Below, one piece after another: positions 37,879-45,609 of a DNA stretch of 64,000 nt (the stretch's first letter is position 1; each line of letters opens with the position of its first letter). Source of the DNA: Lachnospiraceae bacterium (lineage in GTDB: Bacteria > Bacillota > Clostridia > Lachnospirales > Lachnospiraceae); contig JAKSHY010000002.1 in NCBI GenBank assembly GCA_024399135.1, positions 52,238-116,237 of the forward strand. Reading direction: 5' to 3'. A program made the translations under genes and the position numbers. The notes under the pieces were generated by a model, which was not told where the DNA came from, made no database searches, and saw only the letters and a list, made by a program, of their open reading frames with translations.

Positions 37879-38730
37879 CTACTTTATGTCAACCATGTGA
37901 TTAAGTGGTCCACTTCCTGTCCCCAAATTGAGATTGGCTCTCAATGCATTCGAAATATATTTTTTCGCATTTCTCACACTTGTTTCAACATCATGCCCCA
38001 TAGCAAGATTAGAAGCTATGGCACTTGATAATGTGCATCCGGTTCCATGAGTGTTCGGATTATCAATTCTTTCGCCTTCTATTACGACGACCTTATCATT
38101 ATATACCAAAATGTCATTCGCATCACACACACTGTGACCGCCCTTGATAAGGACAGCTGTGTCTCTTACATACATATAATCTTCAGCACCATTTTCACGC
38201 ATGGCACAAGCCATATCCTTTTTCATTTCCTTGATGCTTCCATATATAATAAGAGCAGCTTCTGTCATATCTTCGAAATCATCAATCGATTTTCCAGTAA
38301 TAGCCTCTGCCTCTGGTATATTAGGTGTTATCACATCAGCTAATGGAAAAAGTTCGTTAACCATGAACTTAGATGACTCTATTTCAACTAACTTCGCCCC
38401 ACTCGTTGCAACCATTACTGGATCAAGAACTATATTTTTTGCCCTGTACTCGACCAGCTTCATGGCGACCACTGCCATAATATTAGCATTTGATAACATT
38501 CCTATCTTAACAGCTTCTGGATAAATATCTGTAAATACTGAATCAAGTTCTTTAGCCAAAAACTCTGGTTCAACATTTAATATATCAGATACCCCAGTAG
38601 TATTCTGCGCTGTTAATGCGGTTATCGCACTCATGGCATATACTCCATGAGCTGTCATCGTCTTAATATCTGCCTGTATTCCGGCTCCGCCAGAAGAATC
38701 AGACCCTGCAATTGTTAGTACTGTATGCAT
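37879..38730 (-). CDS. thiD: HMP/HMP-P kinase
   Basis: 283 residues of the ribokinase fold. TIAGSDSSGGAGIQADIKTM at the start binds HMP, and NTHGTGCTLSSAIASNLA carries the catalytic Cys/Asp region. It makes HMP-PP for ThiE. It lies about 100 bases upstream of thiC, a gap containing the motif TTATGTAAACC twice. Confidence 0.95.
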   Translation of the reverse strand: MHTVLTIAGSDSSGGAGIQADIKTMTAHGVYAMSAITALTAQNTTGVSDILNVEPEFLAKELDSVFTDIYPEAVKIGMLSNANIMAVVAMKLVEYRAKNIVLDPVMVATSGAKLVEIESSKFMVNELFPLADVITPNIPEAEAITGKSIDDFEDMTEAALIIYGSIKEMKKDMACAMRENGAEDYMYVRDTAVLIKGGHSVCDANDILVYNDKVVVIEGERIDNPNTHGTGCTLSSAIASNLAMGHDVETSVRNAKKYISNALRANLNLGTGSGPLNHMVDIK

Positions 38731-38777
38731 TCTTTATTTCCTTACTTAATCAAAAGTTTCATGACAGTTTCTACTAA

Positions 38778-39461
38778 TTATTGGATATTAGTGAGTGATT
38801 CATAATAGCAGTCTGCCAATTTTTTGATTTCTTCTTGTTCCTCTAAACATGCATCATCTTTAAGACCCACAACAAAAAATCCAGCATCTTTAGTAGTTCT
38901 TATAGCTGTGAGTGAATCCTCGAAAACGGCTATATTTTCATAATCAAGCCTGCTTCCAAGGATTGTTTCTAACTCGGTTTTAGCGAGATCAAAGATATAT
39001 CTTTCTCGTTTACTTGTATTATATTCTCCACAAGTATAAAGCTTTTTAAAATAGTTAAAAATACCATTTCTTAAAAGAGCGTGTGTTGCCAGATCCTCAT
39101 CACCTGTGGTTGCAAGTACCATCGGAATATTCTTAGCATTAAGCTCCATAATTAATTCTTTAGCTCCAGGCTTAAGCTCCACCTCGTAATAATAAAAATG
39201 CTCAATAAGCTTAATTATTCCATCTTCGATTTCATCCTCTGAAATATCAAGCTTATATTGTTCCTTAGTGTATTTGCAACCTTCCTTTAAGGTCATGGAA
39301 AACACCTTTTTACTAAGGTCAGGTTCTGGAGTTATACCTATACTTAGTAAATATCTGGCACATACATCCTGCCACATTGGCATAGAATCAAGAAGCGTTC
39401 CATCTATATCAAATATGGCAGCTTTTATGCGATTTCCTAGTAATTCTTTCATGATGATCAT
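38778..39461 (-). CDS. HAD-family phosphatase inside the thiamine operon
   Basis: 227 residues. HAD motifs: I is FDIDGTLLDS (about 17-26), II is LATTGDED, and III/IV is YENIAVFEDSLTAIRTTKDAG. The cap domain is of the beta-phosphoglucomutase subclass. The ATG overlaps the thiE stop by four bases, so translation is coupled. ThiE makes thiamine phosphate while ThiN needs free thiamine, so I infer that this enzyme removes that phosphate. Overflow or housekeeping phosphatase activity is an alternative. Confidence 0.85.
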   Translation of the reverse strand: MIIMKELLGNRIKAAIFDIDGTLLDSMPMWQDVCARYLLSIGITPEPDLSKKVFSMTLKEGCKYTKEQYKLDISEDEIEDGIIKLIEHFYYYEVELKPGAKELIMELNAKNIPMVLATTGDEDLATHALLRNGIFNYFKKLYTCGEYNTSKRERYIFDLAKTELETILGSRLDYENIAVFEDSLTAIRTTKDAGFFVVGLKDDACLEEQEEIKKLADCYYESLTNIQ

Positions 39462-40096
39462 TGCACCATTTCACGTGTTTTAGTAAGTAATTCAGTCGTT
39501 GCTTTCTTGATATCTTCCTGTGCGAATATTGCACTAATAACTGCCACGCCGCAAATTCCAGTACCCTTTAATTCTAAAACATTTTTAATTCCAATTCCAC
39601 CTATTGCTATAACAGGGATATCAACCGCATCGCATATAGCCTTAAGTGTTTCATGGCTTACATCATCAGCATCATCCTTAGAACCTGTTGGAAATACTGC
39701 GCCAACTCCGAGGTAATCTGCTCCACGCTCCATAGCAAGAGTTGCCTGTTCAACTGTCTGTGCTGATACACCTATGATCTTATCAGCTCCAAGCTTAGCC
39801 CTTACATCACCTGTTTCCATATCACTTTGGCCAACATGTACACCATCTGCATCAATCTCAAGCGCAATATCAACAGCATCGTTGATTACGAAAGGAATAT
39901 TATACTTCTTACACAGAGCTTTAATTTCAATTGCTTCTTTTAAAAATTCTTCTCTTGGAAGATCCTTTTCACGAAGCTGTATAAATGTAGCACCTCCAAG
40001 AATTGCTTCTTCAACCTGTTCGTATAAAGTTCTACCATTGAGCCAGGCCCTGTCTGTTACTGCATATAATAATAAATCTTCTTTTTTACAATTCAT
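39458..40096 (-). CDS. thiE: Thiamine-phosphate synthase
   Basis: 212 residues, TIM barrel. FIQLREKD, IPFVINDAVDIALEIDADGVHVGQ and GADYLGVGAVFPTGSKDDA bind HMP-PP and the phosphate; VIAIGGIGIKN follows. It joins HMP-PP and thiazole phosphate to thiamine phosphate. Confidence 0.96.
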   Translation of the reverse strand: MNCKKEDLLLYAVTDRAWLNGRTLYEQVEEAILGGATFIQLREKDLPREEFLKEAIEIKALCKKYNIPFVINDAVDIALEIDADGVHVGQSDMETGDVRAKLGADKIIGVSAQTVEQATLAMERGADYLGVGAVFPTGSKDDADDVSHETLKAICDAVDIPVIAIGGIGIKNVLELKGTGICGVAVISAIFAQEDIKKATTELLTKTREMVQ

Positions 40097-40130
40097 ACCA
40101 ACTCACCCTTATTAGTAGACATAATACATT

Positions 40131-40167
40131 TTATGTAAATCATTGTAATGCATATAGGTTTACATAA
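40131..40167. repeat. TTATGTAAA inverted pair between thiM and thiE
   Basis: TTATGTAAA (40131-40139) and TTTACATAA (40159-40167), perfect 9-base arms with a 19-base loop. The right arm holds the thiM stop codon. The same half-sites recur in other gaps of this window. Confidence 0.6.
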
Positions 40168-40981
40168 TTTCAAATTTTGCATATTTATCAAGTGTAGCAG
40201 CATCCATATTAAAGATAGCGTCGATAATTCTGTTTCTATAAGTTGAATTACCATCTCCTGGCTGCATTCTTTCGAAGCCAATCTCACCAGCTGAACCCAT
40301 TGTACAGATTGCTGCTGCAACTGCCTCTAACTTATTATCTGGATTGGCAGCAACGAATGCTGGAATCATACCAGATAACTGGCATCCTGTTCCTGTAATT
40401 CTTCCCATCTCTGGACGGCCATTTCTAATAACGAAACATCTATCCTTGTCGGCAACTAAATCAATTGCTCCTGTAATAGCTATAATACTGTCAAATTTTT
40501 CAGCCACTTCTTTAGCTAAAGCTACCATATCTTTAAGGTTGGCATCTGTAACAGCATCTGCAGCATCCGCATCAACACCCTTAGTAGTTCCCGAACCAAG
40601 AACCAATGTTTTAATCTCTGAAATATTTCCTCTAATTACATCAAACTTAACTTCCTCAATTAATTTAAGTGCTGTATTAGTTCTAAGTGCACTTGCACCA
40701 GCTCCGACAGGATCAAGTAATACAATATGTCCCAGCTCATTAGCCTTCTTTCCAGCCTTGAACATACCTTCTATACTGCTCTTATTAAGCGTTCCAATAT
40801 TGATATTGAGGCCATGACAGATACTTGTGATATCTTCAACATCATCTGGCTCATCTGACATAATTGGGCTTCCGCCGCAGGCCAAAATTACATTAGCAAC
40901 ATCATTAACTGTTACATAGTTGGTAATGTTGTGAACAAGTGGTCCCATGTTTCTTACGTTTTCGATTGTTTTTCCTAGCAT
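40160..40981 (-). CDS. thiM: Hydroxyethylthiazole kinase
   Basis: 273 residues. Signature MGPLVHNITNYVTVNDVANVILACGGSPIMSDE at the start, GTLNKSSIEGM, DPVGAGAS and GTGCQLSG. It phosphorylates salvaged thiazole. First gene of the operon, so the cell relies on thiazole salvage here; thiG, thiS and thiH are absent from the window. The stop codon lies in an inverted TTATGTAAA/TTTACATAA pair (40131-40167). Confidence 0.96.
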   Translation of the reverse strand: MLGKTIENVRNMGPLVHNITNYVTVNDVANVILACGGSPIMSDEPDDVEDITSICHGLNINIGTLNKSSIEGMFKAGKKANELGHIVLLDPVGAGASALRTNTALKLIEEVKFDVIRGNISEIKTLVLGSGTTKGVDADAADAVTDANLKDMVALAKEVAEKFDSIIAITGAIDLVADKDRCFVIRNGRPEMGRITGTGCQLSGMIPAFVAANPDNKLEAVAAAICTMGSAGEIGFERMQPGDGNSTYRNRIIDAIFNMDAATLDKYAKFEIM

Positions 40982-41085
40982 TTTCTTTTCCTCATCTTTC
41001 TTTTATTTTTGGATAATGAGGTAAGCAAACAAGTATGATGCACGTACATATTTTTTATATCCAACAGTCAAATAACTCACGAAGC

Positions 41086-41126
41086 ATATAAAAAAACGCA
41101 CATACCAAGCAGATAAGGTATGTGCG
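41086..41126 (-). terminator. TPP-riboswitch terminator
   Basis: Stem CGCACATACC/GGTATGTGCG (41097-41126) followed on minus by TTTTTTTATA. It lies between the TPP aptamer and thiM, so high TPP should stop transcription of the operon. Confidence 0.92.
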
Positions 41127-41136
41127 TATCATGCGT

Positions 41137-41227
41137 ACAATCATTCCCTACGTTGGCATTATCCAAATCAGGTTGTGGGTCGAGAAATCTTCATTCTCCT
41201 CTCAGCCGGTTGCTACCAGCTCCCCGT
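41137..41227 (-). ncRNA. TPP riboswitch (THI element)
   Basis: On minus the conserved core is present: GGGGAGC, then CGGCTGAGAGG, then ACCTGATTTGGATAATGCC and AACGTAGGGAA. It lies about 156 bases upstream of thiM with a terminator between. An upstream promoter is visible, so it is a transcriptional OFF switch for thiM-thiE-HAD-thiD-thiC-thiN. Confidence 0.97.
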
Positions 41228-41243
41228 TCATTTTTACTGTTTA

Positions 41244-41271
41244 ATTTTACACTAATGGTGAAAAAAATCAA
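41244..41271 (-). promoter_or_regulatory. Thiamine operon promoter
   Basis: On minus, -35 TTGATT (41266-41271) and -10 TAAAAT (41244-41249), 16 bases apart, ending 17 bases before the aptamer. Confidence 0.7.
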
Positions 41272-41311
41272 TATTCTCTTAATTTAATAATCCGCTAAAT
41301 CTTTACTCTAT

Positions 41312-41962
41312 TCATTGTAATATTTCAAGCAACTCGCCGGGATATCTTGCGAAGGTTTTAGCCCCCTTGGAAATAAGAAATTCTTCTTCTCTAAATCCCC
41401 ATGTAACTATTATGCTATCCATATTGCTATTTTTTGCGGTTTCAATATCAACCTCAGAATCTCCTATGTATATTGCTTCCTTAGATTCTATCTTCATTTC
41501 TTCGAGCACATAGTTCACCGCATCAGGATATGGTTTAGGACGTCTTCCTTCTTTTTCACCAAGACTATAATTAAAAAGTCCTTTATAAAACTTTTCGCAC
41601 AAATCTTTCACGGCCGATTCCTTTTTGTTAGATATGACAGCAGTGTCATATCCCATGTCCTTTATTTTTCTAATCACTTCTACTATTCCATCATATGGCT
41701 TAGTTTTGTCAGCAGAGTGAAAGGAATAATGTTCTATCATGTAACTATATATTTGTCCGAAGGTTTCCTCATCAACCGGTGCAGGCAAAGAACGTTCAAG
41801 CGTCTTTCGAAGACCATTTCCAACAGCACGCTTGACCTCTGAAACTGTTCTAACAGGGTATCCATAGTGCTCTAATGCTACATTAACTGCATCCTTAATA
41901 TCTTCAATTGTATCTAATATCGTGCCATCCATATCGAAGATGACAAGCTTATATTTCTTCAT
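41312..41962 (-). CDS. HAD-family hydrolase, phosphoglycolate phosphatase-like
   Basis: 216 residues. HAD motif I FDMDGTILDTIEDI, motif II AVISNKKES, Lys in KPYPDA, motif IV YIGDSEVDIETAKNS. Closest in pattern to Gph, but the substrate cannot be assigned. It follows the LMW-PTP gene by five bases and is probably co-transcribed. Confidence 0.88.
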   Translation of the reverse strand: MKKYKLVIFDMDGTILDTIEDIKDAVNVALEHYGYPVRTVSEVKRAVGNGLRKTLERSLPAPVDEETFGQIYSYMIEHYSFHSADKTKPYDGIVEVIRKIKDMGYDTAVISNKKESAVKDLCEKFYKGLFNYSLGEKEGRRPKPYPDAVNYVLEEMKIESKEAIYIGDSEVDIETAKNSNMDSIIVTWGFREEEFLISKGAKTFARYPGELLEILQ

Positions 41963-41967
41963 ATTTC

Positions 41968-42438
41968 CTAATCCATTAAATATCCATTTTCTTCAAGAAA
42001 AGACAGGAATGCTTCAAGTCCTTCAACAGAATCGTTATATGTAGTATCAAAATCACCTGTATACCAAGGATCAGCTACATCTCTTCCACTTCCTGCAAAC
42101 GTTAAAAGCTTATATATCTTTTCTCCATCACTCGTCCCCGCGATTCGATTCATATTGCGAATATTCCAGGAATCCATTCCGATTAGAAAATCATATTTTT
42201 CGTAATCATCCTTTCGCATCTGAACGGCTCTATGCAGAATAAGCGGGATTCCATGTTTCCTAAGAACCCCTACAGTTCCATAGTGTGGAGAGTTCCCAAT
42301 CTCCTCTGTGCTTGTTGCAGCTGAATCTATATAAAATTTGTCCTCAAGGCCACGCTCCTTCACCATGTGCGTAAATAAGCTCTGGCAGAGAGTACTACGG
42401 CAAATGTTGCCGTGGCAGATGAATAAAACTTTTATCAT
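41968..42438 (-). CDS. Low-molecular-weight protein tyrosine phosphatase, insertion target
   Basis: 156 residues. The N-terminal P-loop FICHGNICRS holds the CX5R catalytic Cys9 and Arg15; DPWYTGDFDTTY carries the general-acid Asp. It removes phosphate from tyrosine, or possibly arginine, in proteins. The codons for CHG coincide with the 13-bp repeat that flanks the 20-kb element, so the present first ten codons (MIKVLFICHG) and the upstream region come from the element and restore a complete gene. Confidence 0.93.
   Translation of the reverse strand: MIKVLFICHGNICRSTLCQSLFTHMVKERGLEDKFYIDSAATSTEEIGNSPHYGTVGVLRKHGIPLILHRAVQMRKDDYEKYDFLIGMDSWNIRNMNRIAGTSDGEKIYKLLTFAGSGRDVADPWYTGDFDTTYNDSVEGLEAFLSFLEENGYLMD
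42408..42420. repeat. Left attachment repeat (attL core)
   Basis: TGCCGTGGCAGAT inside the LMW-PTP P-loop codons, identical to 62405-62417. Confidence 0.8.
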
Positions 42439-42532
42439 GCTTAATTTCCTTGTCTTTCCTTATGTTTTCGCCATTTCTTAAATATGCAATCTTAGCATAT
42501 TATTGCATAAAATGGCATAGTTTGGTGGGCAA

Positions 42533-42572
42533 AAGGTGTAAATTAAGGTGTAAAAATATTGAATTTACACCT
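42533..42572. repeat. Probable integrase arm-type sites, left end
   Basis: AAGGTGTAAA at 42533-42542 and 42545-42554, and its inverse TTTACACCT at 42564-42572, just beyond the 3' end of int. The same word occurs near the right end (62174-62183 and 62321-62341), which is the layout of arm sites bound by the N-terminal domain of Tn916/lambda-type integrases. Confidence 0.6.
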
Positions 42573-42605
42573 CGGTATTTTATGACGTATTTTTCGAACT
42601 GCTTT

Positions 42606-43808
42606 TTATATCGCTTTGCTCAACCTTGCAACTTCGGCTTTTGCATCTTCAAAATTCACATGCGTATATGTATTAAGTGTTACACCAATATCAGCATGTC
42701 CCATTAGATACTGTAATGTCTTGGGATTCATTCCTGATTTAGCCATATTTGAACAATATGTATGTCTGCACACATGTGGTGTTATCTTAGGAAGCTGAAC
42801 CTTATAGATGCCATTATATTTATCTAGTATATGCTTGAAATAATGCTCCCAGTGAAGTGAATAGCAAATACTTCCATCCTTGTCGAAATACAGGAATCCT
42901 GTCACACCATCTACCATTGGTTCAATCTTTGGTGAGTTTCTCTTTGCGATGATTTTTCTAAAGCATTCCTCAACATCTGCAGACATCGGAAGCGTTCTCT
43001 CGCCACAAGTTGTCTTAGTATCTTCTATATAATATCCTGTTCTTGCCCTCTTCTGAAGCTGGTGGTCAACATTGATGGAATGATTATCAAAATCTATATC
43101 TGATAATGTCAAACCACAAAACTCTGAGATACGAAGTCCTGTTCTAAACAGAATATAAATGCCTTCGTAGTATCTGCTAAAATGTGAATCATCCTGAATA
43201 AACTTCAGGAACTTGCGTTCCTCTTCTCTGGTAATTGCTTCTCTCGTAACACTATCATTTACAACAACGCTCGCAAGCTCAAAGCCAAAGGGATTCTTTC
43301 TAATCAAATCATCATCAACAGCCATTCTAAAAGCCGGATTAAGAACTCCTCTTATCGAGTGAATTGAACTATAGCTCTTCTTATCCTTTTGCTGAAGTTT
43401 TATCAACCAGCGTTTGGCATCCGATAGCTTTACTGTATCTATTCTCTTTGCACCGAATGGATCCCTCTTCAAAAAATTAACAACCGTCCCATAGCCTGCA
43501 ACCGTTGTAGGTCTTACTCCAGTTTTAGTGGATATATATTTTTCTACAAGTTCGAGAACAGTCAGGTTGCCGCCACCTGATACAATATGATCAAACAAAT
43601 CAGCCTGTATCTGTCTCTCCATTTCACGAATTGATAAACATTTACGCTTATCCTTCGGCATTGGATCGTTGTGATCTAATCTCCAACTATAAACAAATCT
43701 CTCTTTACCTACTTCATCAACATACTTAAAACGGTATCTTCCATCCGAAAGCTGAACCTCTCCATTATGTAAAATACGTCCTCTATTATCTCTCCTTTTT
43801 TCGCTCAT
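42606..43808 (-). CDS. int: Tn916-like tyrosine recombinase/integrase
   Basis: 400 residues from the ATG at 43808 (AAAGGAG nine bases upstream; the frame runs on without a ribosome site). An N-terminal arm-binding domain (about 1-70: GRYRFKYVDEVGKERFVYSWRL) resembles Int-Tn. The catalytic domain carries Arg in FRTGLRISEFCGL, HxxR in PHVCRHTYCSNMAKSG, and the second His and Tyr in LMGHADIGVTLNTYTHV. It integrates and excises the element. It lies at the left end, 170 bases from attL. Confidence 0.95.
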   Translation of the reverse strand: MSEKRRDNRGRILHNGEVQLSDGRYRFKYVDEVGKERFVYSWRLDHNDPMPKDKRKCLSIREMERQIQADLFDHIVSGGGNLTVLELVEKYISTKTGVRPTTVAGYGTVVNFLKRDPFGAKRIDTVKLSDAKRWLIKLQQKDKKSYSSIHSIRGVLNPAFRMAVDDDLIRKNPFGFELASVVVNDSVTREAITREEERKFLKFIQDDSHFSRYYEGIYILFRTGLRISEFCGLTLSDIDFDNHSINVDHQLQKRARTGYYIEDTKTTCGERTLPMSADVEECFRKIIAKRNSPKIEPMVDGVTGFLYFDKDGSICYSLHWEHYFKHILDKYNGIYKVQLPKITPHVCRHTYCSNMAKSGMNPKTLQYLMGHADIGVTLNTYTHVNFEDAKAEVARLSKAI

Positions 43809-43832
43809 ATATTTAGTCTCCTTTAAAATCAA

Positions 43833-43885
43833 AAATATAAAAGAAGACTGTCTTAGCAATAAAATATTACCATAAGACAGTCCTC
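43833..43885 (-). terminator. Terminator between xis and int
   Basis: Stem GACTGTCTTA/TAAGACAGTC (about 43853-43882) with a 20-base loop, followed on minus by TTCTTTTATATTTTTG. It would lower int expression relative to xis. The word AGACTGTCTTAGCA recurs inverted at about 62136-62149 near the right end. Confidence 0.7.
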
Positions 43886-43915
43886 CAGTCACGACAAACG
43901 AACATTCTTCAATTA

Positions 43916-44131
43916 CTAAACAGCCGTTGCCATATCCAAATATTCCTCAAACAACCTCCTCTTGAAACGAATATGGGTGCCAATTTCTAAAATAAAATCA
44001 GCACCCACATTTGTATCTGCTATTTGTCTAAGTCTCTTTTCCCCAATTCCATAATACTCAGCAGCTTCAGGAATATTTAGGGAATACTTCTTCCAAATTG
44101 GAACTACAGATTTAATATTATCTTCAATCAT
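43916..44131 (-). CDS. xis: Tn916-type excisionase
   Basis: 71 residues. PIWKKYSLNIPEAAEYYGIGEKRLRQIAD and the end GTHIRFKRRLFEEYLD follow the Tn916 Xis pattern (winged-helix MerR-like DNA binder). It directs integrase to excision. The start overlaps the preceding gene by eight bases. Confidence 0.92.
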   Translation of the reverse strand: MIEDNIKSVVPIWKKYSLNIPEAAEYYGIGEKRLRQIADTNVGADFILEIGTHIRFKRRLFEEYLDMATAV

Positions 44132-44888
44132 CCGTTATTTCTCCTTCCGCCCATGTAGCACTTTGCAATAAAAGTGCCTTCTCCAATTCTTCAAAATCAT
44201 ACTCTCGCTGTTTAAAATTATTGAATGAATTTTTCTTTGTTCGTTCAAATGTTTTTGGAAATTGCTTTTCTCTTTCAGCCCACACCTTAACGACATGTTT
44301 CCAATATGGCAATGGTCTTCCCTCTGGTCCAAGCCAATTTCTCGCCTCGTAATATGCCATAAACAAATCAACATTGAATTTCTTATAGCCAATATCACTA
44401 GCCACATCCAAAAGTTGTTCACGAGTAGGGATAAAAGCAGGAGGAGAGCTTTCACTCTCCTCCACTAAACTGTTCTTTTCTTTCTTTTTCTTACCTACTC
44501 TTTTCTGTGGTTCCACAGGATTGCCAAATGAATCCAAATCTGGTCCTTCACCAAAGCAATAAACCTTATCACATAAATGAACTTGACTTCTATCCGCGTA
44601 ATATATTGTTGGATTATAACGATCACTTTTCAATGTATTATGCATAAACCAATGTGTTACTAAACATATTCCCGAATCCATTTCCATAATATATCCAGCG
44701 TCAATTAATTCTTGTAGAAGTTCCCTTGTACCTCCAACCATTACAGTTGTACTCTGTGGGGAAGCTATAAAACCATCATCATCCGCACCAGAATTCAAAT
44801 GCATATATAAGCCTCTCGCATCTAAGGACAACGAGAAAAATTTGTCTGTTCCGATTACATCGGAAGTAATCATTCTTTTTCTTGCCAT
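44124..44888 (-). CDS. Phage/element replication protein (replisome organiser-like)
   Basis: 254 residues. The start MARKRMITSDVIGTDKFFSLSLDARGLYMHLNSGADDDGFI is typical of phage and element replication-initiation or replisome-organiser proteins with a winged-helix N-terminus. A basic linker (KRVGKKKKEKN) follows, then a DnaD-like C-terminal helical part (about 150-240; YWKHVVKVWAEREKQFPKTFER). It probably acts on the origin-like region directly upstream (45041-45438). The exact role, initiator or helicase loader, is not clear. Confidence 0.75.
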   Translation of the reverse strand: MARKRMITSDVIGTDKFFSLSLDARGLYMHLNSGADDDGFIASPQSTTVMVGGTRELLQELIDAGYIMEMDSGICLVTHWFMHNTLKSDRYNPTIYYADRSQVHLCDKVYCFGEGPDLDSFGNPVEPQKRVGKKKKEKNSLVEESESSPPAFIPTREQLLDVASDIGYKKFNVDLFMAYYEARNWLGPEGRPLPYWKHVVKVWAEREKQFPKTFERTKKNSFNNFKQREYDFEELEKALLLQSATWAEGEITDD

Positions 44889-44977
44889 TTACTATTTCCT
44901 TTCTTTTAAAATCAATCCGCATCCGGATTAAATATTTATAATTGCTCCAGAAATACCTGTGCACCGATTTTCTAGAA

Positions 44978-45013
44978 CAAAAAAAGCACCACACTCTGAA
45001 TGTGATGCCTTTT
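44978..45013. terminator. Hairpin of a repeated family, copy 1
   Basis: AAAAAAGCACCACACTCTG and AATGTGATGCCTTTT: stem with A run before and T run after, so it can terminate in both directions. Related copies at 45187 and 45438. Confidence 0.6.
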
Positions 45014-45186
45014 GACGTATTATAAATTTTCTTTTCATGCTTTCGCAAGCAGGGTATCGGTTATCGCCAATACATTTTTGCAAAAATTTGCTTGTCGGTG
45101 GCAATACCCCCAATCCCCAAGAACCTCGTTTCACTCGGAGCCAAGCTAAAATTTTTTCTATGTATCAATTCCCAAAGATGGACAAA

Positions 45187-45226
45187 CAAAAAACATCGCA
45201 CTCCATAGAATGCGATGCCTTTTTTC
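45187..45226. terminator. Hairpin of a repeated family, copy 2
   Basis: AAAAAACATCGCACTCCATA and GAATGCGATGCCTTTTTT, perfect stem CATCGCA.TC/GA.TGCGATG, bidirectional terminator form. Separates the left module from the iterons. Confidence 0.65.
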
Positions 45227-45271
45227 AATTTATACTTTACCATACACAATTCTTATATTCAAGGGAAACGA

Positions 45272-45335
45272 TAGGTAATCCGTAGGTAATTCATAGGTAA
45301 CTTATGGGTAATCTATAGGTAATTCATGGGTAATG
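45272..45335. repeat. Six 11-bp iterons
   Basis: GGTAA occurs at 45274, 45285, 45296, 45307, 45318 and 45329, an exact 11-bp period. Units: TAGGTAATCCG, TAGGTAATTCA, TAGGTAACTTA, TGGGTAATCTA, TAGGTAATTCA, TGGGTAATGGA. Such in-phase arrays are typical binding sites for replication initiators. Confidence 0.85.
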
Positions 45336-45437
45336 GAATTAAGCCCCGAGCATACTTGCGAAGTTCTTAGGGATTGGGAAGCTCATTCCCAACAAGCAAA
45401 TCGTGTACGGTATATACCGACACCCTGCTTGCGAAAT

Positions 45438-45473
45438 AGAAAAAGCACCACATTCAAGAATGCAGTGCCTCTC
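45438..45473. terminator. Hairpin of a repeated family, copy 3
   Basis: GAAAAAGCACCACATTCAA and GAATGCAGTGCCTCTC, same design as the copies at 44978 and 45187 but with a degraded T run. Confidence 0.5.
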
Positions 45474-45609
45474 AATTCAATTCCATCGACATTATAATTA
45501 TGAGGGCTTTCAAATCTGATTACAATTGTCGGAATATTAGTTTTTTCTTATCATTTACTTAGCCAAAACTTATATTAGCGAACTATACCTTTTGAAGTTT
45601 CATAATGAA

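Larger units (their letters stand above)
45041..45438. other. Origin-like region: inverted modules around iterons
   Basis: Left module (45041-45128) carries in order TTTCGCAAGCAGGGT(A)TCGG, TTTGCTTGT and CCCAATCCC(C)AAGAAC(C)TCG. Right module (45359-45438) carries the same blocks in inverse orientation with one-base differences, plus a hairpin TTGGGAA-GCTCA-TTCCCAA. Iterons lie between. This fits a replication origin or a transfer origin (oriT) of the element. The remaining bases of 44889-45609 hold three related hairpins. Confidence 0.6.

Noticed and set aside
40982..41136. Separate small RNA between thiM and the aptamer
   Set aside because: The hairpin with T run is the expression platform of the TPP riboswitch.
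43470..43495. CAACCGTCCC in the integrase as a third REP copy
   Set aside because: Only ten bases match, with no hairpin and no further similarity.
44779..45285. Open frames of 60-90 codons in the origin-like region
   Set aside because: They cross the hairpins and inverted modules, lack ribosome sites and show no protein-like pattern.
45272..45335. Tandem repeats as a CRISPR array
   Set aside because: Units are 11 bp with no spacers and no cas gene is present; they are iterons.
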